From Myxococcales bacterium (GTDB lineage Bacteria > Myxococcota > Polyangia > Polyangiales > Polyangiaceae): a stretch of 6,072 bases of DNA. The DNA is taken from positions 1 to 6,072 of the forward strand of contig JAGQIY010000773.1 in assembly GCA_020430865.1 (NCBI GenBank), given 5' to 3'. Shown piece by piece: positions 1 through 5,574 of the stretch (position 1 is its first letter; each line of letters opens with the position of its first letter). The position numbers were made by a program, and so were the translations under genes. The notes beneath the pieces are model-generated. The model did not search any database and was not told the DNA's origin. It saw only the letters and a list, made by a program, of their open reading frames with translations.

Positions 1-72
1 ACCCGCGAGCGCGGGGCCATCATAGACGACCCGCACGACGATCTTCTGTTCTCGCTCGTCGAATACGGCCAC
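1..72 (-). CDS. Probable Ras/MglA-like small GTPase, N-terminal fragment (cut by window edge)
   Basis: Twenty-four codons are visible from a GTG at 72-70 down to base 1, and the frame is still open there. The peptide is VAVFDEREQKIVVRVVYDGP followed by ALAG (initiator V read as M). It ends in G-P-A-L-A-G, which matches the first six residues of a P-loop GxxxxGK[ST]; the expected K and T lie outside the window. A basic N-terminus, then a beta strand IVVRVVYDG leading into a P-loop, is typical of the bacterial Ras-like/MglA family, whose P-loop usually continues GKTTNL. An in-frame TGA sits two codons upstream of the GTG, so this is the earliest possible start; no strong Shine-Dalgarno is seen. 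It lies 39 nt after the DUF4388-like gene, so it is probably the last visible operon member. The roadblock proteins upstream are the expected partners of such a GTPase. The GTPase call is inferred from 24 residues plus context. Confidence 0.68.
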   Translation of the reverse strand, partial: MAVFDEREQKIVVRVVYDGPALAG

Positions 73-111
73 GGTTCATTCGCTTTCTTGCACGCTGTGC
101 AGAGTTCCCCG

Positions 112-993
112 TCAGCTGGACAGGCTCGTCGAGCGCTTCGCCAGCACCCGTGCGAGCACCGCCGTCGACTCGCAGAACACCGTGTAGACCACGTCGCCCT
201 CGAGCCAGGTCGTTGCGAAGCGACCCGAGCTGGAGCCCGCGGCGTAGACCCGAGCCTTGGCTCCGATGGCGGCCGAGACGTCCTGAGCGCCAACGCTCCA
301 CTGACCGGCCTCCACGATCTCCATCACCGACAGATCGTCTGCCCCCACGACGCCGATGGGCACTGGAAGCGCCGTCGTCGACGAACGATGGAAGGCGACG
401 CCGAGTCCACCCTGTGAGAGCAGCTCCCGGAGTCGCACCCGCGCGCTCGCCGCCATGCTCGGCTCGCGCAGCGCGCCAATCGTGCAGAGCAGCTCCGCGG
501 GGGAGAAGGTGAAGCGAGCGTCATAGCGCCGCTCCTTGCTCGCCCGAAATACCACCGGCAGATTGCCGAGCAGGGTCAGGACAGCGATGCTCTCGGCGCT
601 GTGCTGGCGCAGCGTCCGTCGCAGTCCATCTTCCGATACGATGCCTTCCGCGACCAGCGTCTCGCCGAACGGACGCCTCGTGTCGCGGCACTTCCGGAAC
701 GCCGCCTGGAGCACTTCCGCGGGGATAGGAGGATCGGAGTTCTTGCGCAGCAAGTCGGTCAGGCGCCTGCGCATGCTGTCCACCGCTGCCCAGCAGATGC
801 GTCCGGCTTCGACCAGGATCGCCCCGGCTGGCGCGGTCTCCGAGCCGAACAACAGCGCGCCCGTTGCGCCCTCCGGCAGCTCCTCCACCCGCTCGAAGAG
901 GGGCAGGACCGCCGCCGGAGGGACCGACTGCGCAGGAGACGACGCGGAGTCACGACACGGAATCGTGGGTGAGTCGCGCCGCCGATCGGACAT
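112..993 (-). CDS. DUF4388 (PATAN)-like domain protein, 293 aa
   Basis: The start is the ATG at 993-991, only 2 nt after the TAG of the upstream roadblock gene (translational coupling). A longer in-frame start at 1074 would lie inside that gene and is rejected. Residues 1-28 are a polar, low-complexity leader. Residues about 30-82 resemble DUF4388/PATAN: GALLFGSE, then a strand-turn GAILVEAGRICWAAVD and a basic helix MRRRLTDLLR. Residues about 107-137 (PFGETLVAEGIVSEDGLRRT plus LRQHSAES) look like the LGE-LVxxGxIS-xxL helical motif seen in type II/IV secretion ATPase N-terminal (MshEN-like) domains. Residues about 185-285 form a second alpha/beta region ending in a helix (STAVLARVLAKR); a roadblock-like fold is possible but not shown. 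There is no signal peptide or membrane span, so it is probably cytoplasmic. No enzyme motif is seen. Its place between a roadblock protein and a GTPase suggests an adaptor. The gene is clear; the role is not. Confidence 0.82.
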   Translation of the reverse strand: MSDRRRDSPTIPCRDSASSPAQSVPPAAVLPLFERVEELPEGATGALLFGSETAPAGAILVEAGRICWAAVDSMRRRLTDLLRKNSDPPIPAEVLQAAFRKCRDTRRPFGETLVAEGIVSEDGLRRTLRQHSAESIAVLTLLGNLPVVFRASKERRYDARFTFSPAELLCTIGALREPSMAASARVRLRELLSQGGLGVAFHRSSTTALPVPIGVVGADDLSVMEIVEAGQWSVGAQDVSAAIGAKARVYAAGSSSGRFATTWLEGDVVYTVFCESTAVLARVLAKRSTSLSS

Positions 994-995
994 GG

Positions 996-1400
996 CTAGA
1001 CCGCCGCTTCCACTGCCTCGAGGTTCGATCGAGCCTTGGTCAGGACCATACCCAGGTTGGCCGAGATCCGACATACCACCACCAGGACCATGTCTTCGTT
1101 GCGCTTGCAGCGCTGGAAGACGTGAATGAGGTTGTCCGACATGATGATGATCTCCTGGAAGTAGTGGTGACCATCGTCCCGTACCCCGCGGAGACGCTTG
1201 AACGTCGCCTCGATGGCGGAGACGTTCTGTCCTTGAAACAGCTCACCGGTCGCAGCAGCGACCAGATCCAGGACCTCCTGCGGGTGACTGTCGACGGTCT
1301 TGACCGAGAGCAGCATTCCAGTCTTCATGTCCACGAAGCCCACCGCCACGCACTCGGGGACCGCGGACCTAACCTTGTTCAACGCATCATCCAGACTCAT
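996..1400 (-). CDS. Stand-alone roadblock/LC7 domain protein, 134 aa
   Basis: This small protein is essentially one roadblock/LC7 domain. Helix 1 is SLDDALNKVRSAVPECVAVG. It is followed by the strand VGFVDMKTGMLL, a long helix with EVLDLVAAATGELFQGQNV, the motif DGHHYFQEIIIM, a central strand (LIHVFQRC), the strand DMVLVVVCR and a C-terminal helix. It aligns along its length with the C-terminal 130 residues of the preceding gene, sharing TGMLL, VAAAT, LF-G-NV and DG-HYFQE, so the two are paralogues. Roadblock proteins such as MglB form dimers that act on Ras-like GTPases as GAPs or scaffolds; a GTPase gene begins about 0.9 kb downstream in the same orientation. The ATG at 1400 has a purine-rich leader (AAGAAGGGTGGAAGACT), which supports this start. 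The gene lies 41 nt after the upstream stop and 2 nt before the next start. Cytoplasmic. Family call is firm; GAP activity is inferred. Confidence 0.88.
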   Translation of the reverse strand: MSLDDALNKVRSAVPECVAVGFVDMKTGMLLSVKTVDSHPQEVLDLVAAATGELFQGQNVSAIEATFKRLRGVRDDGHHYFQEIIIMSDNLIHVFQRCKRNEDMVLVVVCRISANLGMVLTKARSNLEAVEAAV

Positions 1401-1417
1401 AGTCTTCCACCCTTCTT
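1401..1417 (-). promoter_or_regulatory. Ribosome binding site of the roadblock gene
   Basis: The 17 nt before the ATG read AAGAAGGGTGGAAGACT on the minus strand. This gives a GGTGGA/GGAAG Shine-Dalgarno-like core about 4 to 8 nt from the start. The rest of the 41-nt gap before it (up to 1441) is unusually A-rich for this window and shows no hairpin or T-run, so read-through from the receiver gene is expected. Confidence 0.6.
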
Positions 1418-1441
1418 ATTTGTTGTTCTTGCCTTCTGAAT

Positions 1442-1852
1442 CTACGGGACCAGGGGCTCGACGATCGGGAGAGCCGCCTTCAGCTGGGCCCACCCCATGC
1501 CGATGTTCGTCGTCTTCTTGGTGACCAGCATCATCACGGCCTTGCCGCCCTTCATGGTCTTCGCGAAGTGGTAGTTGTTGGCGGAGGTGATGTGGACCTC
1601 CTGGAAGTAGTGCTCGCCGTCCTCGGGGATGCCGCGGTGAGCGCGGACCATCTGTTCGACGCGACCGACGTTCGGTCCCCGGAACAGATCCATCGTGGCA
1701 GCCGCCACGACTTCGTTGAGCGTCTGCGTGTACTGAGCGGTGTTGTGGATCCCGAGCAGCATGCCCGTGTCGAGATCGACGACACCGCAAGCGACGGCAC
1801 CGTCCACGTTGTCAACGACTTCCTTACAAGCGTCATCAATCTTGCCCATCAT
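1442..1852 (-). CDS. Possible alternative short product: free roadblock domain from an internal start
   Basis: Inside the fusion gene, tandem in-frame ATGs at 1852 and 1849 (M251, M252) fall exactly at the junction of the acidic linker and the roadblock domain. They are preceded by GAAGGGGAAGCC, a Shine-Dalgarno-like AGGGGA 4 nt from the first ATG and 7 nt from the second. Initiation here would give a 136 or 135 residue free roadblock protein, almost the same length as the 134-residue paralogue encoded next. The linker is Glu-rich, so GAA/GAG codons alone could create this purine tract. It is a possibility, not an established gene. Confidence 0.25.
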   Translation of the reverse strand: MMGKIDDACKEVVDNVDGAVACGVVDLDTGMLLGIHNTAQYTQTLNEVVAAATMDLFRGPNVGRVEQMVRAHRGIPEDGEHYFQEVHITSANNYHFAKTMKGGKAVMMLVTKKTTNIGMGWAQLKAALPIVEPLVP

Positions 1853-2602
1853 GGCTTCCCCTTCGGTTTCTTCCGTGGCGCCGTCGAGGGAGGCGCCGAA
1901 GAAGTCAGCTTCATCGAGTTCCAGGCTGACCTCGTCTCGTTGTTGTTCATCGACGGTTCGCAGCAGGTCGAGCAGCAGCGACTGGAACGAGCGCTCGATC
2001 GTCGTGGAGCCGCTCTGGAATGCCCCCGTGCTCAGCGAGCCGGTGGGCAGCGCAAGGATGGCCTTCAGCGCTTCTTCGCCGGTGCGGTTCCCATGCTCCG
2101 CGTGGACGATCTCGCCGTCCTCGATGTGTATTGCCCCGGGGATAGAGTCATCGACGCGCAGAGTGATCGAGCGACGCCCGTAGTGGAACATCTGCAGCAT
2201 GTCGATCAGGCTGAGGCCGTGAACGCTGCCGCGGAAACCAGTCGCGCAGTCGATCGCTTGCTGGATCGCGTCCAGGAGCTCGCGAGAGCCAAAGGGCTTG
2301 CACAGCACGCGCACCGCACCGAGCTCGACGGCCTTCTGGTGGTCACGCGCCGTGGCGTACGCGCTCATCAGTATCGGGCGGCTGTTGAAGCCTCGCTCAC
2401 GAATCGCCAGGAGCAGGTCGATTCCGTCGGCCTCGGCCATTCGCAGGTCGGTCAGGACGACGTCGGACGCCTGCTCGGTCAGCTGCTGGAGCGCACCATC
2501 CACGGACGACGCAGAGAGCACGTCATAGCCGTTCGCTCGCAGGTCGCGCGAGATGGCAGACACGAGCTGCTGGTCGTCGTCGACAACGAGCACGGAAGTC
2601 AC
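1442..2602 (-). CDS. Response regulator: receiver - DUF4388 (PATAN) - roadblock/LC7 fusion, 386 aa
   Basis: Three domains are visible. (a) Receiver, residues 1-118: acidic pocket D8-D9-D10, phospho-acceptor D52 in VVLTDLRM, conserved S80 in ILMSAYA and K102 in VLCKPF, so it should accept phosphate. (b) DUF4388/PATAN, about 122-225: FRGSVHGLSLIDMLQMF, GRRSITLRV, then GAIHIEDGEIVHAEHG and a helix EEALKAIL. (c) After an acidic linker (about 225-250), a roadblock/LC7 domain, 251-386, with VVDLDTGMLLG, VVAAATMDLFRGPNV and DGEHYFQEVHI, paralogous to the next protein. There is no DNA-binding domain, so output is probably by protein-protein contact, plausibly with the downstream GTPase. The GTG start overlaps the kinase stop by 4 nt (GTGA), with GGAGGGGG about 11 to 13 nt upstream. 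Partner kinase is presumed to be the overlapping gene. Domain calls are strong; the target is inferred. A possible internal start at 1852 is listed separately. Confidence 0.9.
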   Translation of the reverse strand: MTSVLVVDDDQQLVSAISRDLRANGYDVLSASSVDGALQQLTEQASDVVLTDLRMAEADGIDLLLAIRERGFNSRPILMSAYATARDHQKAVELGAVRVLCKPFGSRELLDAIQQAIDCATGFRGSVHGLSLIDMLQMFHYGRRSITLRVDDSIPGAIHIEDGEIVHAEHGNRTGEEALKAILALPTGSLSTGAFQSGSTTIERSFQSLLLDLLRTVDEQQRDEVSLELDEADFFGASLDGATEETEGEAMMGKIDDACKEVVDNVDGAVACGVVDLDTGMLLGIHNTAQYTQTLNEVVAAATMDLFRGPNVGRVEQMVRAHRGIPEDGEHYFQEVHITSANNYHFAKTMKGGKAVMMLVTKKTTNIGMGWAQLKAALPIVEPLVP

Positions 2603-3627
2603 AGTTCTGCTGCCCCCTCCGCCACTGGTTCTCCCTTCGGCAACAGCACGACGATGCTCGTCCCCGTGTCGCTTGGTTCGAGGACGAGGTCGCCCTGCAG
2701 ATCACGGACGGCCTGGCGCGACGTGGTCAGACCGAGCCCCGTGCCCTTCGTCTTCGTGGTGAAGAAGGGTTCGAAGATGCGGTCCCTCAGCTGCGCCGGA
2801 ACGCCGGGCCCGTCATCGCGGACACACACCCGAACCAAGGATCCGGTCGAGCTATCCGCGTGGATCTCGATGTGGGCGCCTTCGCCCTTGGCCTCGGTGG
2901 CATTGACGACCAGGTTGACGAAGACTTGCTCGATGACGATCGGGTTGCCCCTCACCCACTCCGCGCCCGGTCCAACCTCGAAGGAGAGACGATGCTTGCC
3001 GTCTCGCAGCAGCGGACGCACGAACGAGCCAACCCGCTCCAGCGTCTCTCGCAGGGACAGGTCGATCTCCACCTGTGGTCCCAGTCGCGCGTAGTCGAGC
3101 AAGCCGTCGATGGTGCGCTTCAGGCGTCGGCAGGCGATGCGGATGTCGTGCACGACCTCGCGCAGCTCCGCCTCCTCCAGCGTGTTTTGCTGGGTGAGCA
3201 GCTCGGCGTTGTAGACGATGCTGGACAGGGGCGCCCTCAGATCGTGGGCGATCGCAGCGACCAGCTTCCCCGTGCTCTCGAGGCGTTGCCGGTGGAGTGC
3301 GCGGGAGAGCTTCAGTCGCTTGTCGGACACCTCCCGCATCACCAGGAGCAGGTGACTGTCTCCAAGCAGATAGGGCGAGCAACCCAGGTAGGTGCCAGGG
3401 TCGTGCTCTGGAGACCATTCCGTCGCGTCTCCGAGCTGCAGGCTACCCAGCTGGGACCACAACGAATCTGGCAGGCGGAACGGGACGCTCGTGCAGTCGA
3501 TGCCGACGCGTTCGAAGGTCGCCTTCGCTTGCGCGCTCAGGCCGACGACCTGTCCATTGCGGTCACACACCGCCAGGGCAGCGCCTACTTGAGCCAGGTC
3601 CAAGTGCAATCCGTCGAAGTCAGTCAT
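2599..3627 (-). CDS. Soluble PAS-domain sensor histidine kinase, 342 aa
   Basis: There is no membrane segment. Residues about 8-105 form a PAS-like sensor (VGAALAVCDRNGQVVGLS and a terminal strand LLLVMREVSDKRL). The DHp helix has the H-box IAHDLRAPLSS with phospho-accepting H128. The ATPase domain has the N-box VFVNLVVNATEA (N238, N242), the G1 box DDGPG (271-275), the FEPFFTTKTKG lid and the G2 box GTGLGL (295-300). All catalytic motifs are intact, in the style of the NtrB/FixL group. The frame is open further up, with ATGs at 3789, 3708 and 3654. I chose the ATG at 3627 because the PAS region starts right after it and a candidate sigma-54 promoter covers 3669-3654, putting the +1 near 3643 and leaving a leader of about 16 nt; that leader has no clear Shine-Dalgarno. 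The gene overlaps the receiver gene by 4 nt (GTGA), which marks that protein as a likely substrate; the NtrC-like regulator upstream could be another. The ligand cannot be told. Confidence 0.88.
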   Translation of the reverse strand: MTDFDGLHLDLAQVGAALAVCDRNGQVVGLSAQAKATFERVGIDCTSVPFRLPDSLWSQLGSLQLGDATEWSPEHDPGTYLGCSPYLLGDSHLLLVMREVSDKRLKLSRALHRQRLESTGKLVAAIAHDLRAPLSSIVYNAELLTQQNTLEEAELREVVHDIRIACRRLKRTIDGLLDYARLGPQVEIDLSLRETLERVGSFVRPLLRDGKHRLSFEVGPGAEWVRGNPIVIEQVFVNLVVNATEAKGEGAHIEIHADSSTGSLVRVCVRDDGPGVPAQLRDRIFEPFFTTKTKGTGLGLTTSRQAVRDLQGDLVLEPSDTGTSIVVLLPKGEPVAEGAAEL

Positions 3628-3653
3628 GTCAAGCACACGGGGCGCGTCCCTCA

Positions 3654-3669
3654 TGCAACCCACAGTCCA
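3654..3669 (-). promoter_or_regulatory. Candidate sigma-54 (-24/-12) promoter of the kinase operon
   Basis: The minus strand reads TGGACTGTGGGTTGCA. Against the sigma-54 consensus TGGCACG-N4-TTGCW it keeps TGG, the G at position 7, TTGC and the final A, with exactly 10 nt between the key GG and GC; the CAC of the -24 box is not kept. The -12 base is about 3655, so transcription would start near 3643, 16 nt before the chosen kinase ATG. Support comes from the sigma-54 activator gene directly upstream and from paired operator-like repeats about 125 to 170 bp before the predicted start. Confidence 0.55.
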
Positions 3670-3706
3670 TCTCGCGCTTGCTCGTGCTTCGGCCTCGCCC
3701 CGCCAC

Positions 3707-3728
3707 ATCGAGCCGAAAACGGCTCGAT
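3707..3728. repeat. Perfect inverted repeat, 9-bp arms with 4-nt loop
   Basis: The arms ATCGAGCCG and CGGCTCGAT flank AAAA (TTTT on the minus strand). No T-run follows the stem on either strand, so it does not look like an intrinsic terminator. It lies between the twin 23-bp repeats and the candidate sigma-54 promoter, at about -64 to -85 from the predicted start, where a protein-binding or DNA-bending site could lie. Confidence 0.6.
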
Positions 3729-3767
3729 CCTCACGTCGCGTCCGGGAGATTCTGTGCGGAAAGATGT

Positions 3768-3813
3768 CCGGTCTGTCGGAATCCGACACCCCGGTCAGTC
3801 GGAGTCCGTCACC
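3768..3813. repeat. Two tandem 23-bp repeats with internal dyads, candidate activator (UAS) sites
   Basis: Bases 3768-3790 and 3791-3813 are directly adjacent copies of a 23-bp unit that match at 20 of 23 positions. The first copy contains a perfect 15-bp dyad, TGTCGGA-A-TCCGACA (3774-3788); the second has the same core with mismatches. Paired dyads 100 to 200 bp upstream of a -24/-12 promoter are the classic layout of enhancer sites for NtrC-type activators. The adjacent gene encodes such a protein, so it is the natural candidate to bind here. The repeat is seen directly; the binding role is inferred. Confidence 0.6.
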
Positions 3814-3832
3814 TGACCAGGGGCGTCACGCA

Positions 3833-3849
3833 CCGCTGGCCGCCAGCGG
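3833..3849. repeat. Inverted repeat downstream of the NtrC-like gene
   Basis: CCGCTGGC and GCCAGCGG flank a single base, forming a 17-bp near-perfect palindrome about 80 nt after the stop of the NtrC-like gene. The centre is too tight to form the full hairpin and no T-run follows, so a simple intrinsic terminator is unlikely. It may be a protein-binding site, or chance in GC-rich DNA. Confidence 0.4.
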
Positions 3850-3927
3850 CAGGCTGCGGCTCCGCACGGCTCGGGTGAGCGCTCTGGCCCTTGCACCGCT
3901 CATCGAGCGCGTTGCCCGCTGAATCCG

Positions 3928-5322
3928 CTAGCGACAGCCGTACTTTCGCAGCTTGTCTCTCAGGGTGGAGCGGGGGATGCCCAGGCTTCGAGCGGCTGAG
4001 CTGAGGTTGTGGCCGCTGCTCTCGTAGGCGGCCACGATCATCTCCCGCTCGACATCCCGAAGACCCCGCACGTCCGAGTGGTGCTCGGCTGAGTTGAACA
4101 CGGGGAACTTCCCGGATTGGGGGGAGTGTGAGCTGCGCTGCCGGATGGCACGTTGGAGGTCCTCGGCCTCGATCACGGCGCCTCCCGCGATCACGGCGGT
4201 GTGTTCGACGACCAGCTTCAGCTCGCGCACGTTTCCCGGCCAGTCGTGCTGGAGCAGGAGTTCACCCGCGCTCTGACTGAGTCGTGTAGGCACGCCGGAG
4301 TAGCGTCGCGCGAAGGCCTCCAGCAGGTGGAGGGCGAGTGGTTCGATGTCGGGCAGCCGCTCCCTCAACGGCGGAGTGAAGATCGTGAACCCGGCAAGGC
4401 GGAAGTAGAGATCCGAGCGCATCTCCGACTCGCTCTGGTCGAGCACTCGGTTGGTAGCGCTGATCACCCGAGCCCGTAGCGGGATGTCCCGGGTCCCTCC
4501 GAGCCTGCGGAAACGCCGGGTCTCCAGGGCTCTGAGCAGCTTCGGCTGCAGGGCTGGAGGCATCTCACCCACCTCGTCCAGGAAGACGCTCCCGGAACCG
4601 GCGGACTCGAGCAGGCCCACTCTCGTGGCGCGCGCTCCCGTGAAGGAGCCGGGCTCGTGGCCAAACAGCTCGCTCTCGAACAGGGCTTCCGGGATCGCTG
4701 CGCAGTTGAAGGACGCGAAGGGCAGGTCCGCGTGGGTCAGCTTGTGGATGGCGTCCGCCACCAGCTCCTTGCCGGTGCCCGTCTCCCCCATGATCAACAC
4801 CGAGAGATCTGGGAATCGCGCGACGCTGCGTACCTGGTTGCGGATGTGACGGACCGCTGGCGTTTCTCCGAGGATTTGATCGGCGGCGTCCTTGAGTGGT
4901 TCCGTGTTGCGTGGCGCGGGACCAGTGCTGTGAGCTCCCTGCCAGCCCATGCGAAATCGCCGATCCAGATCGTCGATCGTCACGGGTTTCTCCACCACGT
5001 CGTAGACTCCAGCGCGCACTGCAGCGACGGTGGCGGGTACGTCGATGTAGCCCGATAGCAGCACGGTTAGCGGTGCCGCGGGGAGATGCTTCAGCTGGCG
5101 AATCACGCTCCAGCCGTCCATCTCGGACATGTGCAGATCCAGCACCAGGCCATCGAAGGACTGTTTTCTCAGTAGCTCGACCGCGTCGAGTCCATCCGCT
5201 GCAGAGGTCACGGTGTAGCCGCGACGCTCGAAGCCGTGGCGCAAGTAGCGCACGATAGCCGGATCGTCATCAACCAGAAGGATGCTCCGGCCAGTGCTGG
5301 ACTCACTCACGCTCTGATTCAC
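3928..5322 (-). CDS. NtrC-family sigma-54-dependent response regulator, 464 aa
   Basis: Domain order is receiver, AAA+, DNA-binding. Receiver, residues about 12-125: acidic D18-D20, phospho-acceptor D62 in LVLDLHM, S90 and K112 in VVEKP. AAA+ domain, about 150-385: Walker A GETGTGKE (179-186), the sigma-54 contact loop GSFTGA (225-230), Walker B VFLDE (246-250), RRFRRLGG, DLYFRLAGF and WPGNVREL. Fis-type helix-turn-helix, 440-464: LSSAARSLGIPRSTLRDKLR. It should bind upstream sites, contact sigma-54 RNA polymerase through the loop and drive open complex formation by ATP hydrolysis. The loop has Ser where most family members have Ala. The start is GTG at 5322, where AGGA directly abuts the codon; a GTG four codons later (5310) has better spacing from AGGAG and may be the true start (460 aa). 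The gene ends 300 bp before the kinase gene, whose upstream region holds likely binding sites for it. Family call is very strong; target genes are inferred. Confidence 0.95.
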   Translation of the reverse strand: MNQSVSESSTGRSILLVDDDPAIVRYLRHGFERRGYTVTSAADGLDAVELLRKQSFDGLVLDLHMSEMDGWSVIRQLKHLPAAPLTVLLSGYIDVPATVAAVRAGVYDVVEKPVTIDDLDRRFRMGWQGAHSTGPAPRNTEPLKDAADQILGETPAVRHIRNQVRSVARFPDLSVLIMGETGTGKELVADAIHKLTHADLPFASFNCAAIPEALFESELFGHEPGSFTGARATRVGLLESAGSGSVFLDEVGEMPPALQPKLLRALETRRFRRLGGTRDIPLRARVISATNRVLDQSESEMRSDLYFRLAGFTIFTPPLRERLPDIEPLALHLLEAFARRYSGVPTRLSQSAGELLLQHDWPGNVRELKLVVEHTAVIAGGAVIEAEDLQRAIRQRSSHSPQSGKFPVFNSAEHHSDVRGLRDVEREMIVAAYESSGHNLSSAARSLGIPRSTLRDKLRKYGCR

Positions 5323-5439
5323 TCCTGCTCCCCAAAGACAACGCTAAAGGATACCGAGGTGAGGCTGGATCGCGAGTGGTTTTGCCCGCGCAGACCCGCC
5401 CCACCCGACTCCACTGGCAGCAGGCGAATCCTGGTTGGC

Positions 5440-5478
5440 GCGTTTGGCTGTCGCGTTTGGCTGTCGCGTTTGGCTGTG
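5440..5478. repeat. Three tandem copies of a 13-bp repeat
   Basis: GCGTTTGGCTGTC occurs at 5440-5452 and 5453-5465, and again at 5466-5478 with only the last base changed to G. The copies are head to tail with no spacer. Because 13 is not a multiple of three, the array points to non-coding DNA. It lies about 120 to 155 bp upstream of the NtrC-like gene. It may be a simple sequence duplication or a set of regulatory sites spaced about 1.2 helical turns apart. Confidence 0.85.
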
Positions 5479-5555
5479 ATGTCGCGTGTTGCGATGAAGC
5501 GCGTGCGGGGCGGTTCTCGCTGCTCATGATTTTGTGCGGTTTGTTGTTTTGCTGT

Positions 5556-5574
5556 TCGGAGGAATTTCCTCCGA
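5556..5574. repeat. Perfect inverted repeat, 8-bp arms with 3-nt centre
   Basis: TCGGAGGA and TCCTCCGA flank ATT. On the minus strand the DNA after the stem is A-rich rather than T-rich, and on the plus strand no T-run follows, so it is not a typical terminator. It directly abuts, and shares its right arm with, the 16-bp tandem repeat. It lies 235 to 250 bp upstream of the NtrC-like gene and could be an operator. Confidence 0.55.

Noticed and set aside
994..1074. Upstream ATG at 1074 for the DUF4388-like gene
   Set aside because: It would overlap the roadblock gene by about 80 bp and add a low-complexity Gly/Ser/Pro segment. The ATG at 993, coupled to the roadblock stop, is the better start.
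1568..3094. Long plus-strand open frame of 508 codons opposite the receiver fusion and kinase genes
   Set aside because: It is antisense to two genes with clear domain motifs, and its peptide shows no family features. Long antisense frames are expected opposite high-GC coding DNA.
3685..3700. Another GG-N10-GC match on the minus strand (GGGCGAGGCCGAAGCA) as a sigma-54 promoter
   Set aside because: It lacks the leading T and the TT of the -12 box, and such pairs arise by chance in GC-rich DNA. The element at 3654-3669 fits better.
3628..3789. Longer starts for the histidine kinase (3789, 3708, 3654)
   Set aside because: They would translate through the 9-bp hairpin, the candidate sigma-54 promoter and part of the 23-bp repeat. 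The added residues look unlike a domain and none has a clear Shine-Dalgarno.
2860..3816. Plus-strand open frame of 318 codons opposite the kinase gene and the intergenic region
   Set aside because: Same reason: it mirrors the kinase codons, runs through the tandem repeats and shows no recognisable domain.
3833..3849. Intrinsic terminator for the NtrC-like gene
   Set aside because: The palindrome has a 1-nt centre and no following T-run on the minus strand.
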